Below are positions 1-8,333 of a DNA stretch of 64,000 bases, piece by piece (the first letter of the stretch is position 1; each line of letters starts with the position of its first letter). Location of the stretch: assembly GCF_006716785.1 (NCBI RefSeq), contig NZ_VFPQ01000001.1, positions 1,612,001 through 1,676,000 of the forward strand. The letters are read 5' to 3'. The position numbers and the translations under genes were made by a program. Origin of the DNA: Thermopolyspora flexuosa (GTDB lineage: Bacteria; Actinomycetota; Actinomycetes; Streptosporangiales; Streptosporangiaceae). The notes under the pieces are model-generated. The model searched no databases and was not told the DNA's origin. It worked only from the letters and a program-made list of their open reading frames with translations.

Positions 1-2728
1 CCACGAGAGTCACGTCGATGCCGACCGGGGTGCCCCGGAAACCGAGTCCGGGGATCTGGTAAGCGGGGTGTTCGGCGAGCGTGATCTCGTACATGGACGT
101 GGTCGCGGTGATCGCGTCGGACACGTCGCCGCCGACGAACCGCACGATCGCCGGCGCCGCGGCCATGGCGAACCCGCCGAGCCCGGCGGTCTCGGTGATC
201 GTCGAGTCGCCGATGTCCGGGTTGGCGTCGTCCGGGCCGTACGCGCCGAGGTAGAGGCCGTCGGGCACCCCGGCCGGGCCGGTGAACCACTGGTCGGGCA
301 GCCCGGACACCTGGATGCCGAAGTCGGTGCCGTTGCGGGCCATGCAGACCACCATCGTCGAGCCCGGCACGCCGCGGGCCGCGTCCGCGCTCACCTTCGC
401 CGCGGCCATGCCCGGGTTGAGGAAGAAGTGGTCGTTGCCGTTGATGAACCGCAGCACCTCGGCGGCGTGCTCGGGGGAGGCCTCCACGATCGCCGGGGCG
501 AGCTCGCGCACCAGCAGCGAGGTCGCCGCCCGGTTGCGGTTGTGCAGCTCGTCGCCCATCTGCAGGGCCTGGGCGATCATCGCGCGCAGGTCGATCGGGC
601 CGGACCGCTCGAGGGCGGCGGCGAGCACCGGGCCGAGCACCTCGCTCATCCAGCGCAGCCGCTCGATCACCTCGGGGCCGTACGCGCCGTACCGCAGCAC
701 CTTGCCGAGGCCCTCGTTGAGCGAGCAGTACGCGGTGCCGCCGTGCTCGGCGTCGTGCACCTCGAACATCCACATCGACGGGCTCACCACGCCCGCCATC
801 GGGCCGACCGTGCGGTGGTGGTGGCAGGGGTCGAGGGTGATGCCGGTGCCCTTGGCGAGCTTCTCCTCGGCCTCCTCGGGGTCGGCGGCGAGCCCCTCGA
901 AGAGCATCGCGCCGATCAGCGCGCCGCGCATCGGCCCGGACGCCCGCTCCCAGGTGATCGGCGGGCCGGCGTGGAAGAACGTGCCGGGCGCGAGGTCGAG
1001 CACCTCGCTCGCCCGCCGTACCCCGACGAGCATGGGCCGCGCCGAGGTCATCCGCCCGATCGCGATCCGGTTCGCCTCCTCGCGCCGCGGGTCGGCGAGC
1101 ACCTTGGCGAGCGCCTCGGCCGTGCCGGGCAGCGGCGGGCGCCAGTCCACCGCGATGTGGTCGACCGCCTGCTGGTCGAGCGCCTCGGCGAGCACCGCGG
1201 TGCCGACGCTGATCACCCGCGGCTCGCCGGAGGGCAGCACGCCGGAGGCCGCGCCGTCCGCCTGCCCGGCATCTCCGGAGGTCACGACCTCCTCGCCGGT
1301 CGCGGCGGGCGCGGGCGCCTCGGCGCCGAGCAGCGCGGCCGCGTGCCGGGCCGCCGCCGCGTTCGACAGGAACACCGCCGCGCCGGCCTCCTGCAGCGCC
1401 GCCGCCTGCCGGTGCAGGCCCTGCGGGTCGGCCTCGGTGCCGACGAGCGCGACCACGACCGCCGCGCCCCGGTCCACCGCGGCCCGGATCGCGGGGGCGA
1501 GCCGCGCGGCCGGATCCGGGTCGGCGGCGAGGCCGAGCACCACGTCGAGCAGGATCACCGAGGCGTCGGAGCGCTCCAACGCCTCCAGCCGCAGCGACGG
1601 GTCGATCATCGGGTGGGGCCGTCCCCGGGTGTACTCGTCGTCCCCGAAGTCGGTGAACTCGCCGCCCGGCACGATCAGCCCGGCCTCGGCGCACAGCGTG
1701 CCGCCGGCGTACAGCCCGCGCAGCGTGCCGCCGGCCGGGACGGACGGCGCGGCGGGCGCCGCCCAGGACGGCCATTCGGGCACCTCGCGGCCGAGCGCGC
1801 GCAGCGCCTTCTCCGCCGCCGCGGTCAGGTCGTCCTGCCCCGGCCCGAGCAGCGCGGTCACCACCGGGGTACGGCAGGCCGCCGCGGCCTCGCGCACCTT
1901 CTCGGCGACCTCGGGCGCGGGCGGCTTGGAGATGAGGAGGATGAGCTCGGTGCCCGGGTCCTCGTCGAGCGCCCGCAGCGCGCGCAGCGTGGACAGCCCG
2001 CCGACCTCGGCCGACAGGTCGCGCCCGCCCACGCCGAGCACGTGGCTCACCCCGACCCCGGCGTGGTCGAGCAGCGCGGTCACCTGCTGCGCGCCGGTGC
2101 CGGAGGCCGCCACCACGCCCACCGGGCCGGGCCGCAGCACGTTGGCGAAGCCGAGCCCGACCCCGCCGATCACCGCGGTGCCGCAGTCCGGCCCGAGCAC
2201 CAGCGCGCCGGTCTCCTCGGCCCGCCGCTTGAGCGCGATCTCCTGCTCCACCGGCACGTTGTCACTGAAGATCATCACTGGCCGGCCGGCCGCGACCGCG
2301 TCCATCGCCTCGGCGAACGCGTGCTCGCCGGGCACGGACACGAGCACGACCGCGTCCGGCGCGAGCCGCGCCGCCGTCCGGGTGGTCCGGGGCGCGGCCG
2401 CCGCCGATGCGCCGCCACCCGTGCGCCGGGCCGCGGCGGCCAGCGCGGCGAACTGCCGCTCCAGCTCCTCGGCGGCGCCGCGCAGCTCCTCGGCCGAGGC
2501 GGCGCGGATCGCCACGAGCAGGTCGTTCGAGGTGCACTCGGGTACGTCGAACCGCAGCTCCCGGGCGAGATCGAGATTGAGGTCGGTGGCCATCGCGACC
2601 AGCGCCACCTCGACACCGGGCCGCGCCGTCAGGGCCTGGCTGATCCGCATCAGGCTCACCGAGTCGTGGTACACGCCCGTGCGCACCTCGACCAGGTCCG
2701 TGGCCTCCGCAATCGTGCCGTCACTCAC
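1..2728 (-). CDS. FdrA (AllF)-DUF1116 (AllG) fusion protein, 3' end cut by window edge
   Basis: The frame is open for at least 909 codons from a GTG at 2728, preceded by AAAGGCGGA, and runs off the left edge. Residues about 1-440 resemble FdrA/AllF, an acyl-CoA-synthetase-like NAD/CoA-fold protein; I see the GVVAASGTGAQQVTALL and LGVGGRDL stretches. A low-complexity Ala/Gly/Glu linker at about 450-475 leads into a DUF1116/YlbE (AllG) domain starting near VISVGTAVLAEALD and continuing through VDWRPP and LNPGM. In E. coli these are separate subunits of oxamate carbamoyltransferase with AllH; the combined size of about 930 residues matches this fusion, so only a few residues should be missing. 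The AllH-like gene lies 12 bp upstream in the same operon. Reaction by family: carbamoyl transfer between a ureido-acid and phosphate. The true substrate here is unproven. Confidence 0.85.
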   Translation of the reverse strand, partial: MSDGTIAEATDLVEVRTGVYHDSVSLMRISQALTARPGVEVALVAMATDLNLDLARELRFDVPECTSNDLLVAIRAASAEELRGAAEELERQFAALAAAARRTGGGASAAAAPRTTRTAARLAPDAVVLVSVPGEHAFAEAMDAVAAGRPVMIFSDNVPVEQEIALKRRAEETGALVLGPDCGTAVIGGVGLGFANVLRPGPVGVVAASGTGAQQVTALLDHAGVGVSHVLGVGGRDLSAEVGGLSTLRALRALDEDPGTELILLISKPPAPEVAEKVREAAAACRTPVVTALLGPGQDDLTAAAEKALRALGREVPEWPSWAAPAAPSVPAGGTLRGLYAGGTLCAEAGLIVPGGEFTDFGDDEYTRGRPHPMIDPSLRLEALERSDASVILLDVVLGLAADPDPAARLAPAIRAAVDRGAAVVVALVGTEADPQGLHRQAAALQEAGAAVFLSNAAAARHAAALLGAEAPAPAATGEEVVTSGDAGQADGAASGVLPSGEPRVISVGTAVLAEALDQQAVDHIAVDWRPPLPGTAEALAKVLADPRREEANRIAIGRMTSARPMLVGVRRASEVLDLAPGTFFHAGPPITWERASGPMRGALIGAMLFEGLAADPEEAEEKLAKGTGITLDPCHHHRTVGPMAGVVSPSMWMFEVHDAEHGGTAYCSLNEGLGKVLRYGAYGPEVIERLRWMSEVLGPVLAAALERSGPIDLRAMIAQALQMGDELHNRNRAATSLLVRELAPAIVEASPEHAAEVLRFINGNDHFFLNPGMAAAKVSADAARGVPGSTMVVCMARNGTDFGIQVSGLPDQWFTGPAGVPDGLYLGAYGPDDANPDIGDSTITETAGLGGFAMAAAPAIVRFVGGDVSDAITATTSMYEITLAEHPAYQIPGLGFRGTPVGIDVTLV

Positions 2729-2740
2729 CGAGTCCGCCTT

Positions 2741-3760
2741 TCACCGCACTTGTGCGATCTCTTCCACCCGCCCCGCGTCCCTGCGTGCGAGGGCGAGTAC
2801 GGCCGACAGACCGGCGCGGATGCCCCAGGTCAGGTCCGCGCCGGAGGTGTGTCCCAGGCGCAGCAGCCGTTGCACCGCGGCATCGAGGGACTGCAGCCCG
2901 ACGATGCCGCGCAGCACCGCCGCGGCCTCGGCGCAGCACTGGCCCTTCGCGGCGCAGTGCAGCAGCGTCGCCGAGATCGGGGTGGTGCGGGTGGGCGCGT
3001 CGAAGACGACCGTGGCGGCGAGCCAGTCGGCCAGCCACACCGCGCGCTCCACGCCCGCGGCCGTGCCGAGGTGGCGCAGCGCGGTGAGCAGGCCGGCGAG
3101 CATGTCGTCGCCGCTCGGGGTGAGCCCGGGGCCGAGGCCCATGATCTGCTCGGCCGCGGTGAGCGCCCCGAGCAGCGAGTCGTTCGCGCAGGCCGCCGCG
3201 AGCTGGGCGGGGAAGCCCGCCTCGTCGAGGCCGGTCGCGCGGCCGGTCGCGGCGCAGATGTCGGCGAGCCGTACCGCGGCACGCTCCAGCCGGGGGATCT
3301 CGGTGAGGCCCAGCGCGGGCATCGGATCCCACCAGCGGCGGATCCGCACCACGGCCCGGCCGGCCTCGACGACCCCGTCGCCGACCGCCGCCTCGTCGCC
3401 GACCGCGAGCGGTGGCAGCGGCTCGGCGAGCACGACCGCGTTGGGCAGTCTCGTCCCCTCCCCGGTCACCAGGCAGACCACGCGCGGCTCGTTCGGCCCG
3501 CGGGTCTCCAGGTAGGCCCCCAGCGGGAACACCGCGAGCACCCGGGCCGGGCGGCGCGACGCCTCCAGCGCCGGGCGCAGGGCCACGCTCGCCGCTCCGG
3601 TGAGCTCGGCCCGTGACCGGGACCCTGTCGCCTTCGTCGTTCCCCTCGTTGCTGCCCTCGTCGTCGCCGGGCGCGACGCGGCCGCCGCTTGTGGCTCGGC
3701 CTTGGCCCGCGCTCCGGACCGGGCGACCCGGGTGGGTGTCCGGCGTGTACCGACGCTCAT
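2741..3760 (-). CDS. DUF2877 (AllH/YlbF-like) subunit of carbamoyltransferase
   Basis: 339 residues from ATG 3760, which has GGGGAAG about six bases upstream. The DUF2877 core runs from about residue 60 to the end and shows the family's GLGPGLTPSGDDMLAGLL motif and a PTRTTPIS stretch. The first 60 residues are Ala/Arg/Thr-rich low complexity; a GTG at 3586 with GGAG eight bases ahead would give a 281-residue protein close to the E. coli AllH length, so the start is uncertain. It is the first gene of a minus-strand pair with the AllF-AllG fusion, 12 bp apart. DUF2877 proteins form the third part of the oxamate carbamoyltransferase complex, which makes carbamoyl phosphate for carbamate kinase. 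It diverges from the PucR regulator at 3940, which probably controls it. Confidence 0.82.
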   Translation of the reverse strand: MSVGTRRTPTRVARSGARAKAEPQAAAASRPATTRAATRGTTKATGSRSRAELTGAASVALRPALEASRRPARVLAVFPLGAYLETRGPNEPRVVCLVTGEGTRLPNAVVLAEPLPPLAVGDEAAVGDGVVEAGRAVVRIRRWWDPMPALGLTEIPRLERAAVRLADICAATGRATGLDEAGFPAQLAAACANDSLLGALTAAEQIMGLGPGLTPSGDDMLAGLLTALRHLGTAAGVERAVWLADWLAATVVFDAPTRTTPISATLLHCAAKGQCCAEAAAVLRGIVGLQSLDAAVQRLLRLGHTSGADLTWGIRAGLSAVLALARRDAGRVEEIAQVR

Positions 3761-3870
3761 GAATGCTTCCCCACTTGACGTCCCAGGACGGAAAACCTGA
3801 CGCGACCGTAGAACGGGCCGCCACGTCGCCGTACGGAGAAAGCTGCCAACACTTCCCGGAAAGGTTGGCT

Positions 3871-3886
3871 CTTGTTGCCAGACAAG
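3871..3886. promoter_or_regulatory. Dyad in the allH-pucR divergent region
   Basis: CTTGT-tgccag-ACAAG is a perfect 5-bp inverted repeat with a 6-base centre in the 179-bp gap between the divergent starts at 3760 and 3940. Its centre overlaps TTGCCAG, one base off the TTG(G/C)CAA element seen near 5837 and 56114-56162. An operator for the adjacent PucR protein is plausible but is inference. Confidence 0.35.
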
Positions 3887-3939
3887 GAGTTCGTTCAGAA
3901 TGAGGTGGCCCGTAACCGACCGTCTCGGGAGCACGAGCA

Positions 3940-5595
3940 ATGCCTACGGAACCCTCCCCCCCGGCCCCGCGACTGGCCAGCACCGGGACGATCATCTACG
4001 GCGTCTCCGTCGGGGAGGTGCTGGGCGTCTCCACCCTCGCCGGCGCCCGCCTCATCGCGGGCAAGGGCGGCCTCAACCGCATCGTGCAGCGGCTCAACGT
4101 CATGGAGGTGCCCGACATCCTCGCCTGGGTGAAGCCGCACGAGCTGCTGCTCACCACCGGCTACCCGCTGCGCAACACGCCCCAGTCGCTCGGCCGGCTC
4201 GTCGCCGACCTCGACGAGCGGGGCCTCGCCGCGCTCGGCATCAAGCTCGGCCGGTACGTCGACGAGCTGCCCGACGAGATGATCGAGCAGGCCGACCGGC
4301 TCGACTTCCCGCTGATCCTGCTGCCGAACGACGTCGGCTTCGACGACATCCTCAACCAGGTGCTCACCGACATCCTCAACCGGCAGGCCGCGATCCTCGC
4401 CCGGGCCGAGGAGGCGCACCGCGCGCTCGTCCAGGTGGTGCTCGCCGGGGGCGGGCTGCGCGAGGTCGCCGCCGAGGTGGCGAACCTGCTCGACGTCGCG
4501 GTGGCGATCCTCGACGGGGCCGGGCACGTGCTCGCCACCGCGGGCCCCCCGGACGACGTGGCCGTGCTGTGCGAGGCCGCCGTGCGGGAGTCCACCACGC
4601 CGGGGGTAACCTGGGCGGTGGCCTCGGGGTCCTCGGGGGTGGCCTGGCCGGGCGGTGACGGCGCCGACGGGGGGTTCGCGGCCGTACCGGTCGTCGCCGG
4701 CGGCCACCACCACGGCCGCCTCGTCGCCTACAGCCCCACCGGCACCCTCCGCGACAGCGACGTCGGCATCCTGGAACGCGCCGCGACGGTCGCCGCGCTC
4801 GTGATCACCAAACAGGAGGCGGTCACCGCCGTGGAGAGCAAGTACCGGGCGGACTTCCTTCGGGACGTGCTCATCGGGCGGGGCGGGCCGCGGGTCACCG
4901 AGCGGGCGCGCGCGTTCGGCTGGGACCTGGAGCGGCCGGTGACCGTGGTGGTCGCCGAGATGGACCCGGACGGGGAGGAGCGCTCGGCCCAGGACCGGCT
5001 GCTCTCCGCCTGGGTGTCGGCGGTGCGGCGGCACGACCCGCGCGGCGCGGTGGCGGGCTTCTCGCACGAGGTCGTCGCGATCGTCGGGGCCGGGGTGGAC
5101 GTCACCCGGCTCACCCGGGACGCCCAGACCGCGTTCGGCGACAGCGCCCCCGCCACCTTCTCCACCGGCATGAGCCGGGTCGCGCACGGCGTGGACCTGC
5201 TGCCCGACGCGTACGGCCAGGCGCTCAAGGCGGCCCGGGTCGGCCGCCAGCTCCACGGGCCCGGCGCGATCGCCCACTTCGACCAGCTCGGCGTCTACCG
5301 GCTGCTGTCGCTGGTGAACGACACCGCCGAGCTGCACGCGTTCGTCGCCGAGACGCTCGGCCCGCTCGCCTCCGACGACGACGCCGAGAACGTCGACCTG
5401 CGCCGTACCCTGCAGGTGCTGCTGGAGACGAACCTCAACGTCGCCGAGACGGCCCGGCGGCTGCACTTCCACTACAACACCCTGCGCTACCGCATCGGCA
5501 AGCTCGAGCGCATGCTGGGCCGGTTCACCGAGGACGCGCACCTGCGCCTCAACCTCACCCTCGCGCTGCACGTGCTGCGCATGCGCGGCATCTGA
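3940..5595 (+). CDS. PucR-family transcriptional regulator
   Basis: 551 residues. The N-terminal PucR domain (about 20-145) shows GVSVGEVLGVSTLAGARLIAG and an EVPDILAWVKPHELLLTTGYPL block. A CdaR GGDEF-like middle region lies near 290-410. The C-terminal HTH_30 domain (about 490-545) carries NLNVAETARRLHFHYNTLRY, the DNA-binding helix pair typical of PucR/CdaR proteins. Start ATG 3940 has a GGGAG-like site about 10 bases ahead. PucR proteins activate purine or other nucleobase catabolic genes in Gram-positive bacteria in response to a pathway intermediate. Here it sits between the divergent AllFGH-like genes and the permease/molybdenum hydroxylase operon, so it probably controls both sides. 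The inducer cannot be read from sequence. Confidence 0.88.
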   Translation: MPTEPSPPAPRLASTGTIIYGVSVGEVLGVSTLAGARLIAGKGGLNRIVQRLNVMEVPDILAWVKPHELLLTTGYPLRNTPQSLGRLVADLDERGLAALGIKLGRYVDELPDEMIEQADRLDFPLILLPNDVGFDDILNQVLTDILNRQAAILARAEEAHRALVQVVLAGGGLREVAAEVANLLDVAVAILDGAGHVLATAGPPDDVAVLCEAAVRESTTPGVTWAVASGSSGVAWPGGDGADGGFAAVPVVAGGHHHGRLVAYSPTGTLRDSDVGILERAATVAALVITKQEAVTAVESKYRADFLRDVLIGRGGPRVTERARAFGWDLERPVTVVVAEMDPDGEERSAQDRLLSAWVSAVRRHDPRGAVAGFSHEVVAIVGAGVDVTRLTRDAQTAFGDSAPATFSTGMSRVAHGVDLLPDAYGQALKAARVGRQLHGPGAIAHFDQLGVYRLLSLVNDTAELHAFVAETLGPLASDDDAENVDLRRTLQVLLETNLNVAETARRLHFHYNTLRYRIGKLERMLGRFTEDAHLRLNLTLALHVLRMRGI

Positions 5596-5625
5596 CCCGG
5601 GTCCCGCCGCCGCGGCGGCCACCGG

Positions 5626-5667
5626 GTCCGAATCACGGCTCCGGCGTGTCCGAAACGCGTCCGAAAC
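5626..5667 (+). repeat. Helically phased GTCCGAAWC direct repeats
   Basis: GTCCGAATC at 5626-5634, GTCCGAAAC at 5648-5656 and GTCCGAAAC at 5659-5667, with 22- and 11-bp offsets (two turns and one turn of DNA). A related TGTCCGACA lies at 5703-5711. They begin 31 bp after the pucR stop. Candidate regulator half-sites on one face of the helix. Confidence 0.4.
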
Positions 5668-5826
5668 CGGCCTGACACGACATCTGACAAACCTGACGCC
5701 GTGTCCGACAGGTCCTCGGGCGCGGCGTCACGGCGTCGCCGGGCACGTCCGAGGTGCCCGGCGAGGTCCACGCCGCCCACTCACCGCCACCCCGGTCGGC
5801 CGGTGCGCAAGAAAAACTCTGCCGAC

Positions 5827-5851
5827 GGCAGGACGTTTGGCAAATCCTGCC
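5827..5851. promoter_or_regulatory. Nested dyad upstream of the permease
   Basis: GGCAGGA (5827-5833) and TCCTGCC (5845-5851) are perfect inverted arms. The interior contains TTTGGCAAA (5836-5844), itself a dyad around its middle G. It lies 145 bp before the permease start. Operator-like; a terminator is less likely because no T run follows. Confidence 0.4.
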
Positions 5852-5995
5852 CATGAAGAGCCGCGTCACCACGTCTAACCTGCCCGCAACGGGTGACGGA
5901 CGTCACGTCCGGCCCGGTGGAAAGTGTTAGTCGCCGCGGTGGGTTTTGCCTGCGGGGTGGCGCCCGGCCGACGGCCCGGCACAAGAGGGGCTCAT

Positions 5996-7387
5996 ATGGC
6001 ATTCGGGTGGAAGGTGCACGGAGAGGGCCGCAAGCTGGCCCCTGGCGATGTGGTCAAGCCGGACGAGCGGCTGTCCTGGCCACGCACGATCGGATTCGGC
6101 GCCCAGCACGTGGTCGCGATGTTCGGCGCGACCTTCGTGTTCCCGCTCGTCATGGGGCTGGACCCGAATCTCGCCGTGATGATGTCCGGCGTCGCCACGA
6201 TCATCTTCCTGCTCATGGTGAAGGGGAAGGTGCCGAGCTACCTCGGCACCAGCGCCTCCTTCGTCGCCGGCGTCGCGGCGATCCGCGGGCTGTTCGGTGG
6301 TGACACGCCGGCCGTCGACAAGATCGTAACGGGTGCGATCCTCGTCGCCGGCCTCGTGCTCGCCATCTTCGGTCTGCTCATCCACTTCCTCGGTGTCGGG
6401 TTCATCCACCGCATCTTCCCGCCGGTGGTCACCGGCGGCGTGGTGATGCTGATCGGGTTCGGCCTCGCGTTCGTGGTCGCGGACACCTACTGGCCGCAGG
6501 ACCAGTGGATCGCCCTGATCACGATGGTCGTCACCTTCCTGATCATGGTGCTGTTCCGCGGCTTCATCGGACGCATCGCCGTACTGCTCGGCCTGATCGT
6601 CGGCTACGTGCTCTCCTGGGTGGCCGACCGGGTCTTCGGGAACATCACCGCCTTCAACGCCGGCACCGGCCAGGTGGACACCCACCCGCGGGTGGACCTG
6701 TCCGCCGTCGCCGACGCGCCGTGGATCGGCCTGCCGGACTTCCACGCGCCGGACATCCGGGTCTCCGCGGTGCTGCTCGTGCTGCCCGCCGTGATCGCCC
6801 TGATCGCGGAGAACATCGGGCACGTCAAGGCGGTGGGTGAGATGACCGGCGTCGACGCCGACCCGTACATGGGCCGGGCGATCGCCGCGGACGGCGTCGC
6901 GACCGTGGTCGCCACCTCGGTCGGCGGCTCGCCGACCACCACCTACGCCGAGAACATCGGCGTCATGGCCGCGACCCGGGTGTACTCCACGGCCGCCTAC
7001 TACGTCGCCGCGATCATCGCGATCCTGTTCGGCCTCTGCCCGAAGTTCGGCGCGCTCATCGCCGCGACTCCGGGCGGTGTGCTCGGCGGGGTCTGCGTGA
7101 TCCTCTACGGCATGATCGGCATGCTCGGCGCGAAGATCTGGGTGGAGAACCGGGTGAACTTCGCGGACCCGGTGAACATGGTCCCGGTCGGCGCGGGCAT
7201 CATCCTCGCCATCGGCCCCGTGGACCACGCGATCACCGGCGAGTTCACCATCGGCGGCATCGCGCTCGGCACGATCGTCCTGCTCGGCGGCTACCACCTG
7301 CTCCGCGCCCTCGCCCGGCGCGGGTCGTCGCCCGCGGAATCCGCCCCGGTCGGCGAGGTCGCGGCCGAGAAGGGCGCCGCCGGGTGA
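5996..7387 (+). CDS. NCS2-family nucleobase permease, uracil type
   Basis: 463 residues from ATG 5996, chosen because AGAGGGG stands six bases ahead; an upstream in-frame start at 5924 lacks this. About 12-14 hydrophobic segments. The NCS2 signature region near residues 275-325 reads AENIGHVKAVGEMTG and then SPTTTYAENIGVMAATRVYS, the form found in uracil/pyrimidine transporters such as UraA and RutG rather than in xanthine/urate members (which have a TTFSQN-type motif). The protein should be a proton symporter in the cytoplasmic membrane bringing in uracil or a related base. It is followed by the molybdenum hydroxylase genes after 73 bp. The pairing suggests the imported base is the hydroxylase substrate. 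Confidence 0.9.
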   Translation: MAFGWKVHGEGRKLAPGDVVKPDERLSWPRTIGFGAQHVVAMFGATFVFPLVMGLDPNLAVMMSGVATIIFLLMVKGKVPSYLGTSASFVAGVAAIRGLFGGDTPAVDKIVTGAILVAGLVLAIFGLLIHFLGVGFIHRIFPPVVTGGVVMLIGFGLAFVVADTYWPQDQWIALITMVVTFLIMVLFRGFIGRIAVLLGLIVGYVLSWVADRVFGNITAFNAGTGQVDTHPRVDLSAVADAPWIGLPDFHAPDIRVSAVLLVLPAVIALIAENIGHVKAVGEMTGVDADPYMGRAIAADGVATVVATSVGGSPTTTYAENIGVMAATRVYSTAAYYVAAIIAILFGLCPKFGALIAATPGGVLGGVCVILYGMIGMLGAKIWVENRVNFADPVNMVPVGAGIILAIGPVDHAITGEFTIGGIALGTIVLLGGYHLLRALARRGSSPAESAPVGEVAAEKGAAG

Positions 7388-7390
7388 TCC

Positions 7391-7404
7391 GTGCCGGACG
7401 GCAC
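7391..7404 (+). terminator. Short hairpin after the permease gene
   Basis: GTGCC-ggac-GGCAC, a 5-bp stem directly after the permease stop and 57 bp before the next start. No U tract. It may only attenuate read-through into the downstream hydroxylase genes. Confidence 0.2.
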
Positions 7405-7460
7405 ACCGTCACCGTGAACGATCAACGCACGTCAACGGGTACCTGGGGTAGGACGGACAC

Positions 7461-8333
7461 GTGAAACCGCCCCCATTCGACTACCACGCCCCGCGCACCG
7501 TCGGCGAGGCCCTCGAGGTCCTCGCCGACGCGGGGCCGGAGGGCAAGGTTCTGGCCGGGGGACAGAGCCTCATTCCGCTCATGAACATGCGTCTCGCCGC
7601 ACCGGCGAGGCTCGTCGACATCAACCGGATCGGCGCGCTCGACACCGTCGCCGCCGACGCCCGCGGCGTACGGGTCGGCGCGCTCGCCCGGCACGCCACG
7701 GTGGAGCGCTCGGCCGCGGTGGCCGAGCGCCAGCCGCTGCTGCGCCAGGCGCTGCGGCACGTCGCCCATCCGGTGATCCGTAACCGCGGCACCGTGGTCG
7801 GCAGCCTCGTGCACGCCGACCCGGCCGCGGAGCTGCCGGCCGTGCTCGCCCTGCTGGGCGGCACGGTACGGCTCGCCCGCCACGGCGCGCCGGAGCGCGA
7901 CGTGCCCGCGGACGAGTTCTTCCTCGGGCCGCTGGAGTCCGCGCTGCAGCCCGGCGAGCTGGCGGTCTCGGCGTTCTTCCCGGCCCTGCCGCCGGGCTCC
8001 GGCACCGCGTTCTGCGAGATCGCCCGGCGGCACGGCGACTTCGCGCTCGCCGGGGTCGCCGCGCTCGTCACCCTCGACGACGACCTGCGCATCACCACCG
8101 CCAAGGTGGCCTGCATCGGGGTCGGCCCGGTGCCGGTCGTCGTCGACGTGTCGGCCGAGTGCGCGCGCCGCCCGGCCGCCTCGGCGGACTGGCCCGCGGT
8201 GGCGGCCGCCGTACGGGACCGGGTGGAGCCCGAGGACGACATCCACGCCACGGCCGAGTACCGGCGGCACCTGACCGGGGTGCTCGCCGAGCGCGCCCTG
8301 CGCATCGCCGCGGAACGGGCGTCGCATGGCTGA
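7461..8333 (+). CDS. Molybdenum hydroxylase FAD-binding subunit (CoxM-like)
   Basis: 290 residues from GTG 7461. The N-terminal PCMH-type FAD domain shows AGGQSLIPLMNMRLAAP (about 31-47) and RGTVVGSLVHADPAAELPAV (about 112-130), the two flavin-contact loops of CoxM and XDH FAD subunits. The C-terminal CO_deh_flav_C domain follows. It passes electrons from the iron-sulfur subunit to an acceptor. Gene order M-S-L with overlaps (8 nt into the next gene) is that of CO dehydrogenase-like and xanthine dehydrogenase-like heterotrimers. The locus, with PucR and a uracil-type permease, argues for a nucleobase oxidase or dehydrogenase rather than CO oxidation. Confidence 0.9.
   Translation: MKPPPFDYHAPRTVGEALEVLADAGPEGKVLAGGQSLIPLMNMRLAAPARLVDINRIGALDTVAADARGVRVGALARHATVERSAAVAERQPLLRQALRHVAHPVIRNRGTVVGSLVHADPAAELPAVLALLGGTVRLARHGAPERDVPADEFFLGPLESALQPGELAVSAFFPALPPGSGTAFCEIARRHGDFALAGVAALVTLDDDLRITTAKVACIGVGPVPVVVDVSAECARRPAASADWPAVAAAVRDRVEPEDDIHATAEYRRHLTGVLAERALRIAAERASHG

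Larger units (their letters stand above)
5596..5995. other. 400-bp intergenic region between pucR and the permease gene
   Basis: No credible gene. It holds phased short direct repeats just after pucR (5626-5667), three CTGAC words (5672, 5684, 5693), and a nested dyad at 5827-5851. The permease promoter should lie in the last 150 bases; I see no convincing -35/-10 pair. Such a long gap is unusual in this dense window and suggests a regulatory region. Confidence 0.5.

Noticed and set aside
68-3616. Long plus-strand open frame opposite the AllFG/AllH genes
   Set aside because: Arg/Gly/His-rich composition with no domain; it is the antisense shadow common at this GC content. The minus strand gives coherent protein families.
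5827-5851. Rho-independent terminator for pucR
   Set aside because: It is 230 bp after the pucR stop, followed by no T tract, and has nested symmetry more like an operator.
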